A stretch of DNA of 64,000 nt from positions 496,001 through 560,000 of the forward strand of contig NZ_CP080528.1 of assembly GCF_024746815.1 (NCBI RefSeq). Reading direction: 5' to 3'. A program made the translations under genes and the position numbers. The notes beneath the pieces were generated by a model. That model worked only from the letters and a program-made list of their open reading frames with translations, made no database searches and was not told where the DNA came from. Shown piece by piece: positions 45,784 through 54,516 of this stretch (the stretch's first letter is position 1; each line of letters starts with the position of its first letter). This DNA is from Mesorhizobium sp. AR07 (GTDB lineage Bacteria; Pseudomonadota; Alphaproteobacteria; Rhizobiales; Rhizobiaceae).

Positions 45784-46218
45784 TCACGGTATCTGTTCGA
45801 AGAGGCTAGGATTTTGGTCTATCGTCTTGATCCATAGGCCTTTTCTCTGTCCACGCACGACATGGACGGCTTCGAGTTCGCCGCGTTTTACTCGCTGCAA
45901 CACGACCTGGCGCGACAGGCCGAGGTTCTCCATGGCGTCGCGGATGGGCTCAAAGCCTTCGCCAGGCGTGGCCAGGAAGCGGGCCTTGAGTTCGGCGGTC
46001 AGGCGAATGCGCCATGGCGCACCGGGTGTCACCTGTTCGCCCGGGATGAGGCCGTCGTTGACATGGCGGTGAAGCGTCGATGGCGCCACGCCGAGCGCGG
46101 CAGCGGCCTGACGGACGGTGACGATGTCGCCGTCGGCGGCTGGTGGCTTGGCCTTGCAGGCGGGAATCTTCCAGTGCTTACGCAGATAGCCGACGCGGTT
46201 GGCGTCAAACCGGTGGCC
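45784..46218 (-). pseudogene. Serine recombinase C-terminal extension beyond an in-frame TAG
   Basis: In the same frame as the recombinase, after its TAG stop, the sequence continues GHRFDANRVGYLRKHWKIPA, then a helix-turn-helix ALGVAPSTLHRHVNDGLIPG with EQVTPGAPWRIRLTAELKAR and a second one NLGLSRQVVLQRVKRGELEA, ending at a normal stop. Related recombinases carry this region as part of one protein, so the TAG is a nonsense mutation of a sense codon, or is read through. Translation could also restart at the ATG at 46089. Confidence 0.7.
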
Positions 46219-48009
46219 CTACGCCGTTCGGCGGCCCTGGCGGTTGAGGACGCCGGCAATGACCGCGTCGGGATAATGCGGTGCCAGCCGCCGCAGCAGC
46301 GCCAGCGTGTCCTCGTCGGTACGAACCGTCGCCGGCCGCGAGCGCGGCAAGGCGACGGTGAGGCGACTCGTAGCGTTGCCCTTCCAGCGCAGGACGAGAA
46401 GCGCCGCTGCCTCGTCGCGATCGACATGGAGGGTGACCTCATCGAGGAGCGTGCGCAGCAATTCCTTGCGGTCACGCGGCGTGGTGGTGGGCGCGTACCA
46501 AACGCTCGCCAGATCGGCCCCGAGGGCAAGCAGCGTTTCCCGCTCCGTGGCCGACAGGACGCGCGGACGCTGCTCCTCGCGCCGCGCCAGTTCCGCCTTT
46601 GCCGCCTCCAGTGCGCGCAACGCCTCCTCCCACTCCTGCTCGAGCCTGCGGGCGACCAGGCGATTGTCGGGATCGACGGCGCAATAGCGGCGCTCGGCGC
46701 GGTTGACGGCGAAGGCGGCGCGCTCCACGTCGAGCCGCCAATGCTTGAGTGCTGCCTCGCGATCGTTCTCCAGCCGCTCGGCCGCTTCGAGCGTGGCGGT
46801 CAGGCGCACCGGCTCCAGCGCCTCCAGGAAGGCCGCCACCACGGCTTCATCGATCTGCCCGCCGCCAACATTGAGGCAATGGACGCCTCTGCCCTCGACG
46901 ACCACCTTGCCGGGACAATGGTAGCCCGGCGTCACGGTGCGGCCGCGATAATGGGTGTGCAGCCGTCGCCCGCAGTGGCCGCAGCGGGCAATGCCCTGCA
47001 GCAGGGCGCCACCCTCTCTGGCGGCGCCACCGGCCTGTTCCTGCGCCTTGGCGTGCGTCCGGGGTTGGGTGTTGGCCGCCATGCGCTCTCGATTGGCCTC
47101 GAAGGTGGGCCAATCGATATAGCCCTGGTGGTGGTCCTTGATCAGCACTTGCCAGTCTTCCATCGGCAGCTTGCGTATCCGCTTGCACCGCGCGCCGGTT
47201 TCGTCGAGCACCGTCTCTCGGCGATACTTGCCATAGACATAGGCGCCGGCATAGACTGGATTGCCAAGCACACTGTGAATCGCGTGGTAGCTGGCCTCGC
47301 CCCAGCGCAGCTCGGTGCGTGCATTAAGCCACAGCGGGAACTTCATCCCTTGCTCGCGGAACCACAGCCACACGCGGCGCGCCGAGCCGAGCTCGGCAAA
47401 GCGGGCAAAGACGGTGCGGATGGCATGGGCGACGGCCTCGTCGGGATGGATCAGGATCTCGCCGTCCGCCTCGCCCCAGACGAAGCCGATCGGTAGGCCG
47501 CGGCGCAATTCACCGCGCGCTGCCTTGTTGCGGATGCCGCCATTGAGGCGGGCGCGCAGGACGTGCAATTCGGCCTCGCTCATGGCGCCTTTCAACCCGA
47601 GCAAAAGCCTATCGTTGAACAGAGCCGGGTGGTAGATCCCGTCGGCATCGCCAATCAGCGTATCGGTCAGCCCGGCCAACTCGATCAGCCGGTGCCAGTC
47701 GGCATTGTTGCGCGCCAGCCGCGAAACCTCCAGGCCAAGCACGATGCCGACCCGGGCCAGCGCCACCTCGCTGGTCAGCCGCGCAAAGCCGGCGCGCATG
47801 ACGCTGCCGGAGCCGGACAGGCCAAGGTCCTCGTCGATGACCAAGACACGCTCGTCCGGCCAACCCAGCTCACGCGCCCGACCGGAGAGCGCGTATTGCC
47901 GCTCGGTCGATTCACGGTTGTTCTCCACCTGTGAGGCGCTCGACTGGCGCAGGTAGACGACAGCCAGCCGGGCCTGGTGACCGGCGGCGATTTTGCTGTG
48001 TTCAGTCAT
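46219..48009 (-). CDS. Site-specific large serine recombinase
   Basis: 596 residues to a TAG stop. The resolvase-type catalytic domain begins AVVYLRQSSASQVENNREST with the nucleophile Ser in RQSS, followed by VLVIDEDLGLSGSGSVMRAG and VGIVLGLEVSRLARNNADWH (the conserved Arg). A recombinase domain (LPIGFVWGEADGEILIHPDE), a zinc-ribbon (IARCGHCGRRLHTHYRGRTV, with CPGK and CLNV) and a coiled coil follow. The catalytic portion is complete; the C-terminal helix-turn-helix region lies beyond the TAG. It probably moves the element that interrupts the group II intron. Confidence 0.92.
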   Translation of the reverse strand: MTEHSKIAAGHQARLAVVYLRQSSASQVENNRESTERQYALSGRARELGWPDERVLVIDEDLGLSGSGSVMRAGFARLTSEVALARVGIVLGLEVSRLARNNADWHRLIELAGLTDTLIGDADGIYHPALFNDRLLLGLKGAMSEAELHVLRARLNGGIRNKAARGELRRGLPIGFVWGEADGEILIHPDEAVAHAIRTVFARFAELGSARRVWLWFREQGMKFPLWLNARTELRWGEASYHAIHSVLGNPVYAGAYVYGKYRRETVLDETGARCKRIRKLPMEDWQVLIKDHHQGYIDWPTFEANRERMAANTQPRTHAKAQEQAGGAAREGGALLQGIARCGHCGRRLHTHYRGRTVTPGYHCPGKVVVEGRGVHCLNVGGGQIDEAVVAAFLEALEPVRLTATLEAAERLENDREAALKHWRLDVERAAFAVNRAERRYCAVDPDNRLVARRLEQEWEEALRALEAAKAELARREEQRPRVLSATERETLLALGADLASVWYAPTTTPRDRKELLRTLLDEVTLHVDRDEAAALLVLRWKGNATSRLTVALPRSRPATVRTDEDTLALLRRLAPHYPDAVIAGVLNRQGRRTA

Positions 48010-48160
48010 GACCGGCCTCCCTCACTGTCAGCATGCGCGCGATCACGAGGGCGAGCCGGCGCAACGCCTCCGCCCGCGCCTCGGCGTCCAGCGTCTCCCA
48101 GGTGGGTGGGTCGGGAGGCCGCTTGCGGTCTTCCTCGGCGAATCTCAGCTTCAGTTGCAT
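48002..48160 (-). CDS. Small protein of the recombinase element
   Basis: 52-residue product MQLKLRFAEEDRKRPPDPPT... followed by the helix DAEARAEALRRLALVIARML. GGAGGAG precedes the ATG, and the stop overlaps the recombinase start, so it is co-translated with it. Similar small genes accompany this type of recombinase; function unknown. Confidence 0.68.
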   Translation of the reverse strand: MQLKLRFAEEDRKRPPDPPTWETLDAEARAEALRRLALVIARMLTVREAGHD

Positions 48161-48440
48161 GTCGCTCCTCCTTGTCATCGGGCGGCGACTCGCCGCGCCG
48201 TTCAAGAAGAGCGTCGGTCAGAAAGCGCAGATGCAGAAGGTCTGAAAGCCGCCCAATGCTGGAGTGATTAGCCGGCGAGGCTGTGGAATCACCCCCCAGG
48301 CCCCCGAGATCCGTCCACGCGACGGGAATGTAGGTCCGGCTGCCGTCCGGCAATTCTAAAAGCAGCGTTGGCTCGCCGCGGCGTTTGAGGCGGCTGATTA
48401 CGGCCAGAGGCCGCCCTTCAAAGGCGTGGCCCTCCCGCAT
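48006..48440 (-). CDS. DUF5372-like protein of the recombinase element
   Basis: The N-terminal about 95 residues (HAFEGRPLAVISRLKRRGEP, LLLELPDGSRTYIPVAWTDL, HLRFLTDALLERRGE) match the small DUF5372 proteins that precede serine recombinases in alphaproteobacterial elements. The frame runs on into the neighbouring gene out of frame; the natural protein may be shorter if an indel has removed its stop. Function unknown. Confidence 0.6.
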   Translation of the reverse strand: MREGHAFEGRPLAVISRLKRRGEPTLLLELPDGSRTYIPVAWTDLGGLGGDSTASPANHSSIGRLSDLLHLRFLTDALLERRGESPPDDKEERHATEAEIRRGRPQAASRPTHLGDAGRRGAGGGVAPARPRDRAHADSEGGRS

Positions 48441-48495
48441 GATCGTTGCCGAGGCGGGAAGGTCCTGGTGATGGGCAGTCTGGAGATGTTTCCTT

Positions 48496-49387
48496 CGACT
48501 CGGTAAGCCAAGAATGGCTCATCCGGTTCCTGGAACATCGGATTGGCGACAAGCGCATCATCCGCCTGATCCAGAAATGGCTGAAGGCGGGCGTCCTAGA
48601 AGATGGGGTGGTGGCGGTCAGTGAAATGGGGACGGGACAGGGCTCGGTGATCTCACCGCTACTTGCCAACGTCTATTTGCACTACGTCATCGACCTGTGG
48701 GCCAAGCGCTGGCGGCGTCGGGAAGCATCCGGCGACATGATCGTTGTGCGCTATGCCGATGATCTGGTCGTTGGCTTCGAGCACGAAACTGACGCAAGGC
48801 GCTTCCTCGATGCGATGCGAACCAGGCTTGAGGAGTTCTCGCTATCGATGCATCCGGACAAGACCCGCACGATCGAGTTTGGCCGCCACGCGGCGGCAAA
48901 TCGCGAGATGCGCGGGCTCGGAAAACCGGAGACTTTCAACTTTCTGGGCTTTACTTTTATCTGCGGCAGATCTCGGCAGGGTAAGTTCCTCGTCAAGAGG
49001 AAAACCCGGGCCGATCGCCTGCGGACAAAGCTCAAGGAGGTGAAGGCCACGCTGCGACAGCGAAGGCACCAGTCGACCCCCGAACTGGGGAAATGGCTGG
49101 GGCAGGTTGTCCGAGGATTTATGAACTATCACGCTGTGCCGACCAACTACGAGGCCAACGTGGCGTTCCGCCGCCAAGTCATATCACACTGGCGTCGAGC
49201 CCTTATTAGGCGCGGCGATCGGGACCGAACGACAAGGCAGCGGATCGAGAAATTCGCCGACGACTATCTCCCCAAGGTCCAGATTATCCACCCTTGGCCG
49301 GAGCAGCGCTTCGCCGTCAGACACCCGAGGTGGGAGCCGTATGCGGGAAAGCCGCACGTACGGATCTGTGCGGGGGGCGTGCAGTAA
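48496..49387 (+). pseudogene. Group II intron reverse transcriptase/maturase, C-terminal part
   Basis: Continues the RT from FDSVSQEWLIRFLEHRIGD, through GTGQGSVISPLLANVYLHYV, the catalytic VRYADDLVVGFEH (YADD), the thumb FNFLGFTF and the maturase region GKWLGQVVRGFMNYHAVPTN, with YEANVAFRRQVISHWRRALI. It ends close to domain V: WEPYAGKPHVRICAGGVQ is encoded by the domain V hairpin itself. No endonuclease HNH domain is seen. Confidence 0.88.
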
Positions 49388-49445
49388 TGCGCGTCCCTAC
49401 CGCGACCCTGAGCTGAGCCAGGGTGGCTCACGAACAGGAGCTGAA

Positions 49446-49751
49446 ATGCCGAAACGAATTCGCCGTAACCATGCTGCTGGTTTTAAAGCCAAAGTGGCGC
49501 TTGCGGCCCTGAAAGGGGAAAAGACGCTATCGGAATTGGCGCAGCAATACGATGTGCATCCCAACCAGATCGCGGATTGGAAGAAACAGCTTCTTGAGGG
49601 AGCCGCGAGCGTGTCTAACGGTGGGGAGAAAGCGGCACCAGCGGTCGATGTGAAGGTTCTTCATGCCAAGATCGGCGAATTGACGCTGGCCAATGATTTT
49701 TTAGGCTCGGCGCTCGACAAGGCCGGGCTGTTGGCGAGCGTAAAACGATGA
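49446..49751 (+). CDS. IS3-family transposase OrfA
   Basis: 101-residue DNA-binding subunit. The N-terminal helix-turn-helix is in FKAKVALAALKGEKTLSELA and QQYDVHPNQIADWKKQLLEG, followed by a leucine-zipper-like helix (KVLHAKIGELTLANDFLGSA). It overlaps orfB by 4 bases (ATGA); the active transposase is usually an OrfAB fusion. Longer upstream readings were rejected. Confidence 0.92.
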   Translation: MPKRIRRNHAAGFKAKVALAALKGEKTLSELAQQYDVHPNQIADWKKQLLEGAASVSNGGEKAAPAVDVKVLHAKIGELTLANDFLGSALDKAGLLASVKR

Positions 49752-50575
49752 TTGATCGCGACCATGACTTGCCGATTACAAAGCAGGCTGCCGAATTGGG
49801 GATCAGCCGGGGCAGCGTCTACGCCTTGCCTCGGCCCGTGTCAGCCGCCGATCTGAAGCTGATGCGCCGGATCGACGAATTGCACATGGATTATCCGTTC
49901 GCCGGCAGCCGGCTGATGCAAAAACTCCTGAAGCGGGAGGGCTATGAAACGGGCCGCTTACACGTGCGAACCTTGATGAAGCGCATGGGCATAGAGGCGC
50001 TTTATCGCAAACCGCGCACCAGCACGCCCGGGGATGGGCACAAAATCTATCCCTATTTGTTGCGCAAACTGCCGGTCACCCGGCCCAATCAGGTCTGGGC
50101 GACAGACCTGACCTATATCCCGATGGCACGTGGGTTTTGTTATTTGGTCGCCATCGTCGACTGGTTTACGCGCAAGGTTCTGTCCTGGCGGCTCTCCATC
50201 ACGATGGACACGGCGTTCTGCATTGAAGCACTCGAGGAGGCGCTCGCCCGATATGGCAAGCCGGAAATCTTCAACTCCGACCAGGGCAGCCAGTTCACCA
50301 GCATCGAGTTCACCAAGAACCTGCTCGATCAGAAAATCCAGATCAGCATGGATGGTAAGGGCGCCTGGCGCGACAACGTATTCGTCGAGCGCCTATGGCG
50401 AACCGTCAAATACAACGAGGTCTATCTCCATGCCTATGAAAGCGTCAGCCAGGCACGTGCTTCCATCGGTAAATTCCTGACTTTTTATAACCAGAGACGA
50501 CCTCATTCGAGCCTTGACGACAGAACGCCCGATGAGGCCTACTTCACCCCAATGACGCTTCCCAAAGCGGCTTAA
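49748..50575 (+). CDS. IS3-family transposase OrfB (integrase core)
   Basis: 275-residue catalytic part. The rve integrase core has WATDLTYIPMARGFCYLVAI (first Asp), KPEIFNSDQGSQFTSIEF (second Asp) and DNVFVERLWRTVKYNEVYL (Glu), then FYNQRRPHSSLDDRTPDEAY, the YNxxRPH end. It appears intact. Confidence 0.95.
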   Translation: MIDRDHDLPITKQAAELGISRGSVYALPRPVSAADLKLMRRIDELHMDYPFAGSRLMQKLLKREGYETGRLHVRTLMKRMGIEALYRKPRTSTPGDGHKIYPYLLRKLPVTRPNQVWATDLTYIPMARGFCYLVAIVDWFTRKVLSWRLSITMDTAFCIEALEEALARYGKPEIFNSDQGSQFTSIEFTKNLLDQKIQISMDGKGAWRDNVFVERLWRTVKYNEVYLHAYESVSQARASIGKFLTFYNQRRPHSSLDDRTPDEAYFTPMTLPKAA

Positions 50576-50819
50576 ACACAGGTAGGATTCCACTTATAAA
50601 TCGGGAAATCCTGTTCAAACAAACCGCGCCAGCTCTTACCTCGGCGCCACCTATGCCAACATCGAGGGCCAAGGGACGATCGGCGGGCTGGGCAATATCG
50701 GCAAGGTTCGGCTACTGACGCCCACGCTCACATCATCCATCTTCGACCAAAGTTCAGCGAGTTGATCCTGCAGCAGCTCCGGCGTTCCCCTTTGCAGGCT
50801 TTCTAAGTTAGTCGCGGCG

Positions 50820-53015
50820 TTATGTTGAAAGGTGACCAGGGAACCGAACTACGTTTGTCGCGGCGATGTCAGCCTCGGGGGCGCTTTCCTCTACAAGCCG
50901 CAGAAGAGGAAGGATTACGGACTGTTCCCAAAGACTGTTGATGATATCTTCGAGTGTTTCTTTTAGATCGCCTTTTGCCGCAAACCATTTTTCGAGTTGC
51001 TCGGCAACCCGCAGTTTGAAGCCGGGGCCACGACCCCATTCCGACGAGCAAGACGTCCACACGGGGGATTGGGTCAAAGGCTCCCGATACACCTCGATTG
51101 CGCCCCGTTGCGATCCTTCGAGGAACGCAACTTTCGACGCTGCGGCGCTTGCCGCGAACTGATCGATTGTTCGCACGGCCGCCGCAAGATCGTCATCGGC
51201 CTTGAGCGATTTTAGGAAGGCATCAAGGCTCTGAAACCACGTGTCGCTGCGCAGCTTGGCATCACGGGCAGCTCCAACTCCAATAAGGTGCGTCATGTTG
51301 AGACCAGAGTATTCGCCGCTCCGCCGTGTTGCTGCCCAAAGCGTCGATGCGTACCGGACGCCCTTAACTGTTCCGATTGCTTCGACATATGCAAGCCGTT
51401 CACGCGCGCCTAGACGCCGATTGCCCTTAAGAAACGTGTTCAGGCGATTTGCCACCTCCTCGATCGCAGCATTGAGGGCCTGGGCTTCATGATTTTCGAT
51501 GATTTCTTGAGCGGCGGCACAGAGGTCAAACAACCTTTCTTCAATCGTTTTTCGCATATGAGCGAGTTGCCCAAAGAGTTCGGCCCGAATACGCGCCGGT
51601 TCATCGGACTCAACGTTAAAAAAGATCAACGGAACTCCGCCCAAATCCTCCGCGCGAAGTTCGCCCGACACCTGCATTGTTTTGAACTCGTAGCCTTCTG
51701 CATCGGTCAGGGCTTGTTCGCCCATATCGTCCTTCATCGAGCGTGCTTCTTCCGAACGGGGCAGGGCAAGAACAGAAACCTTGCCGGTATCGACCCGCTC
51801 GGAGAAGGTCAGCCGCATGTGTTGAAGCAGCATACGGGCGCTCGTGCCGGGCGCATCATTGAACCGCGAGCAGAAAATGACCGCCGTGCGAGGATCCTTG
51901 AGTCGGGCGTCAAGGTCTTCTCTGACGGCAACGTCATCGACCCCTTTGGTATCGATTACAGATACCTCAAGCTCGCCAAAGCTTCGGCCGAAATTCGGAA
52001 TCATCAGATCAATACTGCGTGGCAGCGACACATCCTTAAGCCGGCCGTTGTTCACAGCCTTGAAGGTCTCCGTGACCCATTCCATTGGATGCTTCCTGGT
52101 AGCGCTGTCGTACCACAGCTCGCGCTGGGTACGGTCGGGCAATCCCATTAGGCCGAGAACACGGGTTCTAAATTCTTCCTCGTTACCACAGGAACGCGCC
52201 AAGTCGTTGACCGGATCGAAATAGGTGATCTTGCCTTCGACCATCTCCCTACGCCGACCGAGGCCGGACATGTTACGGATTGCACGATCGGCTTCGCGGC
52301 TGACGCCGACCGTCTCGCTCTGATCCCGCTTTTCACTGCTCAGGATCATCCATTTCGCAGCGCAGAAGTCAGCCACTAATTCGCGCAACTCGTTTTCGCT
52401 CATGGGCACAAGAGAGATACCAAATTCTGGGCCCCCTTTTATATGAACTTCGCAGATCGTGGTCCCGCCGCCCCCAGTTTCCAGTATCGGCCGGTTGATC
52501 TGCTTCTCTGCCATTGAGGCAGGGACAAGCAGGTCAAAGATGAAGCTGATTGCCGTCGATTTTCCGACGCCCATGTCGCCGATAAACGCGATGTTGTGGT
52601 TGAGACGGTTCAGGAATGTCGCAGCGCGAAGCAATGAATCCCGGTGCTTCTCAATTTGCCTGCGGAGGGGCCAGGGGCGTTCATCGTCGTTCAGAAATTC
52701 TGCGACTTGGCCGAGGGTCTCTTCAGTGATTTCAAGGCAAGCTAGTTCCGGGTTCCAGAAAGAAGGCGGCTCTATGTGCAGCCATTCACGCGCTGCATAA
52801 CTCTTATAGTCAGCTGCTCTTATTGCGCCAAGTTCGGCGAGCGCGTCCAGGACGCGATCGATCTCGGCTGCGGCGGCAATCTCTCCTTTTTCGATCCGGG
52901 AAATGCGACTTTGGTCAAGGCCGGCTTTTTCAGCCACTGTTGCCTGCGTTGCGCCAGCCTCGGCCCGAAGTCGGGCTATGGCGACGGACGTATGATTAAT
53001 AGGGAAAATTGTCAT
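50820..53015 (-). CDS. XRE-HTH protein fused to a large GTPase-like (dynamin-type) domain
   Basis: 731-residue protein. Residues 12-60 are an XRE helix-turn-helix (ARLRAEAGATQATVAEKAGL, DQSRISRIEKGEI). A P-loop NTPase domain follows with Walker A/G1 GDMGVGKST at 146-154, a glycine/threonine patch GGGGTT at 181-186 (possible G2), and G3-like IDTKGVDD at 354-361. The long C-terminal part is helical. The architecture resembles dynamin-like or McrB-like GTPases joined to a DNA-binding domain; I know no characterised member. It is divergent from the four-gene operon at 53149-56708, sharing a 133-base promoter region, and is probably its regulator and/or effector. Nucleotide specificity is inferred only. 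Confidence 0.75.
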   Translation of the reverse strand: MTIFPINHTSVAIARLRAEAGATQATVAEKAGLDQSRISRIEKGEIAAAAEIDRVLDALAELGAIRAADYKSYAAREWLHIEPPSFWNPELACLEITEETLGQVAEFLNDDERPWPLRRQIEKHRDSLLRAATFLNRLNHNIAFIGDMGVGKSTAISFIFDLLVPASMAEKQINRPILETGGGGTTICEVHIKGGPEFGISLVPMSENELRELVADFCAAKWMILSSEKRDQSETVGVSREADRAIRNMSGLGRRREMVEGKITYFDPVNDLARSCGNEEEFRTRVLGLMGLPDRTQRELWYDSATRKHPMEWVTETFKAVNNGRLKDVSLPRSIDLMIPNFGRSFGELEVSVIDTKGVDDVAVREDLDARLKDPRTAVIFCSRFNDAPGTSARMLLQHMRLTFSERVDTGKVSVLALPRSEEARSMKDDMGEQALTDAEGYEFKTMQVSGELRAEDLGGVPLIFFNVESDEPARIRAELFGQLAHMRKTIEERLFDLCAAAQEIIENHEAQALNAAIEEVANRLNTFLKGNRRLGARERLAYVEAIGTVKGVRYASTLWAATRRSGEYSGLNMTHLIGVGAARDAKLRSDTWFQSLDAFLKSLKADDDLAAAVRTIDQFAASAAASKVAFLEGSQRGAIEVYREPLTQSPVWTSCSSEWGRGPGFKLRVAEQLEKWFAAKGDLKETLEDIINSLWEQSVILPLLRLVEESAPEADIAATNVVRFPGHLST

Positions 53016-53148
53016 TTAGGTACATCCTTATGCCGCATTAATGAAAACATATATGCAGGACGTCGCCTTGTGTCAACTTTGTTCTGGATCTTAAAAATCG
53101 TGGGATCGCCGATGTCGCCCGCGAACTCTGGAGTTTGGGCGGTGCGGC

Positions 53149-53436
53149 ATGGTCAAGCGACAGAATGTCCATGGGAATAGCGGGCCAACGGAACGCGTGT
53201 TACACGAGTCACTGTGTTACAAAGAGGGGGCGGCTATCGGCGCTCAAGATTCATCCGACGCTGCGAGCGATGATAAGGCGCGCATGGTCCATATTCGGCT
53301 GGACGCAGACCTTCATCGCGAGCTCAGGCTGATCGTCGCCGAGCAGGACACTACCCTTCAAGAATGGATAAGTCGGACACTCAAGAAGGCCGTCGCTGAT
53401 GCGACTGCTACGCGTATCCGGGAAAGGGGCCGATAG
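53149..53436 (+). CDS. Ribbon-helix-helix protein, first gene of the defence-like operon
   Basis: 95-residue protein whose C-terminal half MVHIRLDADLHRELRLIVAE followed by QDTTLQEWISRTLKKAVA is a ribbon-helix-helix (CopG/Arc/MetJ-like) DNA-binding domain. The first about 45 residues are polar and may be disordered, or translation may start at the internal ATG (53284). The TAG stop overlaps the GTG start of the next gene. It is likely an operon autoregulator or a DNA-clamping subunit. Confidence 0.72.
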   Translation: MVKRQNVHGNSGPTERVLHESLCYKEGAAIGAQDSSDAASDDKARMVHIRLDADLHRELRLIVAEQDTTLQEWISRTLKKAVADATATRIRERGR

Positions 53437-54515
53437 TGGCAAAAAACATCGAAAACCCGGCGGCCAGGGATGTCATGATCCCTACTGCTGACCTGCGTTT
53501 TGATCTGCGAAATCCTCGCGTCCCCAACGAGGCATTCGAGACTGACGAAGAAGTCGTGCGTTACCTTGTCGACGAGTACGACGTCGAGGAACTCGTACAG
53601 TCGATCCTGTCTTCAGGGTGGATCGACTACGAACCGCTAATCCTCGAAGCTAAAACCAACATCGTCTACGAAGGAAACCGCCGCCTCGCGGCGCTGCGCC
53701 TCATTGCCGACGAAAAGCTCCGGGCAGCGATGAATTATCGCCTCCCCGATATAGCGAATCCGCAGCCGCTGCCCACAGGTCTCCGTGTTCGATACGTCCC
53801 CAATCGCGCTGCCGCGCGGCGGTTTATTGCTTTCAAGCATATCAACGGACCATTCAAATGGGATGCATATGCCAAGGCAAAATACGCGGCCGATTGGTTG
53901 AAAGAAGGCGAGGACGTGGAAGTTGTCAGCAAAATGCTGGGCGACAACCACAACACTGTTCGTCGGCTAGTCGCCGGCTATCGCGTGCTTGAGCAAGCGC
54001 AAGCGCAAGGCTTCGATCTCAACGACCGGAGTAAGAAGCGATTCGCGTTCTCACATCTCTACACAGCCGTCTCGAGACCCGCCGTGCGGACCTATCTTGG
54101 AATGGACGATGAAGATGAATCGGAGACCCCTGTTCCAACCGAAAACAGCAACCAACTCGATCAGCTTATGTCGTGGCTCTACGGTCAGGAGTCCAAGAAA
54201 GAATCGACTCTCATCGCCAGCCAGAATCCCAACCTGAACCAGCTTGTGCGAGTTATGGAGAACAAGACCGCTTTGGCTGTCTTGGCAAAAACCCGCCGCC
54301 TCGATCAGGCTTTCGAGCAAGTTGAACCCCCTTCGGTGCGCTTTAAGGAGGCGCTTATCGCGGCATCCAAGGAGTGCGAGAATGCGCTCGGCCTTTCAGC
54401 GCATTTTGACGGCGATGAAACGCTCCTCGCAATGGGCCGGAATCTGGCGACGACCGTTAGGAATTTGCGGGACGCGATGGTGAAGAAGAGCCTCGGCCAA
54501 GACGAGGATCTGTGA
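53436..54515 (+). CDS. ParB/sulfiredoxin-fold protein of the defence-like operon
   Basis: 359 residues from a GTG start. The N-terminal domain has the ParB/Srx core: IPTADLRFDLRNPRVP, then LVQSILSSGWIDYEPLILEA and the signature YEGNRRLAALRLI (78-90), the GNRR/GxxR nucleotide-binding loop of ParB-like enzymes. A helix-turn-helix-like segment DVEVVSKMLGDNHNTVRRLV (160-179) follows, as in ParB and KorB. It is not a partition gene, because no parA or parS-like repeats are nearby. ParB-fold proteins also occur in DNA-modification and defence systems (CTPase or nuclease activity). It is separated from the next gene by one base. Confidence 0.78.
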   Translation: MAKNIENPAARDVMIPTADLRFDLRNPRVPNEAFETDEEVVRYLVDEYDVEELVQSILSSGWIDYEPLILEAKTNIVYEGNRRLAALRLIADEKLRAAMNYRLPDIANPQPLPTGLRVRYVPNRAAARRFIAFKHINGPFKWDAYAKAKYAADWLKEGEDVEVVSKMLGDNHNTVRRLVAGYRVLEQAQAQGFDLNDRSKKRFAFSHLYTAVSRPAVRTYLGMDDEDESETPVPTENSNQLDQLMSWLYGQESKKESTLIASQNPNLNQLVRVMENKTALAVLAKTRRLDQAFEQVEPPSVRFKEALIAASKECENALGLSAHFDGDETLLAMGRNLATTVRNLRDAMVKKSLGQDEDL

Positions 54516-54516
54516 C

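Larger units (their letters stand above)
45757..48497 (-). mobile_element. Large serine-recombinase element inserted in the intron RT gene
   Basis: About 2.74 kb lies between the two halves of the intron reverse transcriptase (left junction ...GGTCATTCTT, right junction CTTCGACTCGGTAAG...). It carries three minus-strand genes: a DUF5372-like gene, a small gene and a large serine recombinase. The junctions share only CTT, as expected for serine-recombinase integration with a 2-bp crossover, and no longer duplication is seen. Confidence 0.78.
44756..49406 (+). mobile_element. Group II intron, interrupted by a serine-recombinase element
   Basis: The 5' end GTGCGCCAGGAGAAGCTGGC begins a structured leader (with CCGGTGGAAGTCCGG) typical of bacterial ORF-containing group II introns. 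An intron-encoded reverse transcriptase lies within. Domain V is visible at about 49334-49367 (GAGCCGTATGCGG...CGTACGGATC), followed by a short domain VI ending near CTACCGCGAC. Without the inserted element (about 45757-48497) the intron would be about 1.9 kb, a normal size. Splicing is unlikely to work with the protein gene broken in two places. Confidence 0.85.
49408..50636 (+). mobile_element. IS3-family insertion sequence
   Basis: About 1.23 kb with two transposase frames. The left end begins near TGAGCTGAGCCAGGGTGG and includes GAACAGGAG. The right end read inward is AGAGCTGGCGCGGTTTGTTT with GAACAGGAT, giving imperfect inverted repeats sharing GAGCTG and GAACAGGA. It begins one or two bases after the group II intron, which suggests that intron and IS are linked. 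I could not identify a target duplication. Confidence 0.72.

Noticed and set aside
45862..47496. 544-codon plus-strand frame opposite the serine recombinase
   Set aside because: Antisense shadow of the recombinase gene, without any recognisable domain.
48006..48170. Last third of the DUF5372-like frame as genuine protein
   Set aside because: It overlaps the small downstream gene out of frame and becomes Arg/Gly-rich, so the real protein probably ends earlier; kept in the coordinates only because no earlier stop is present.
53436..54515. Plasmid partition locus (parB)
   Set aside because: ParB-like core is present, but there is no parA, no repABC and no centromere-like repeats; the neighbours are nuclease-like and methylase genes.
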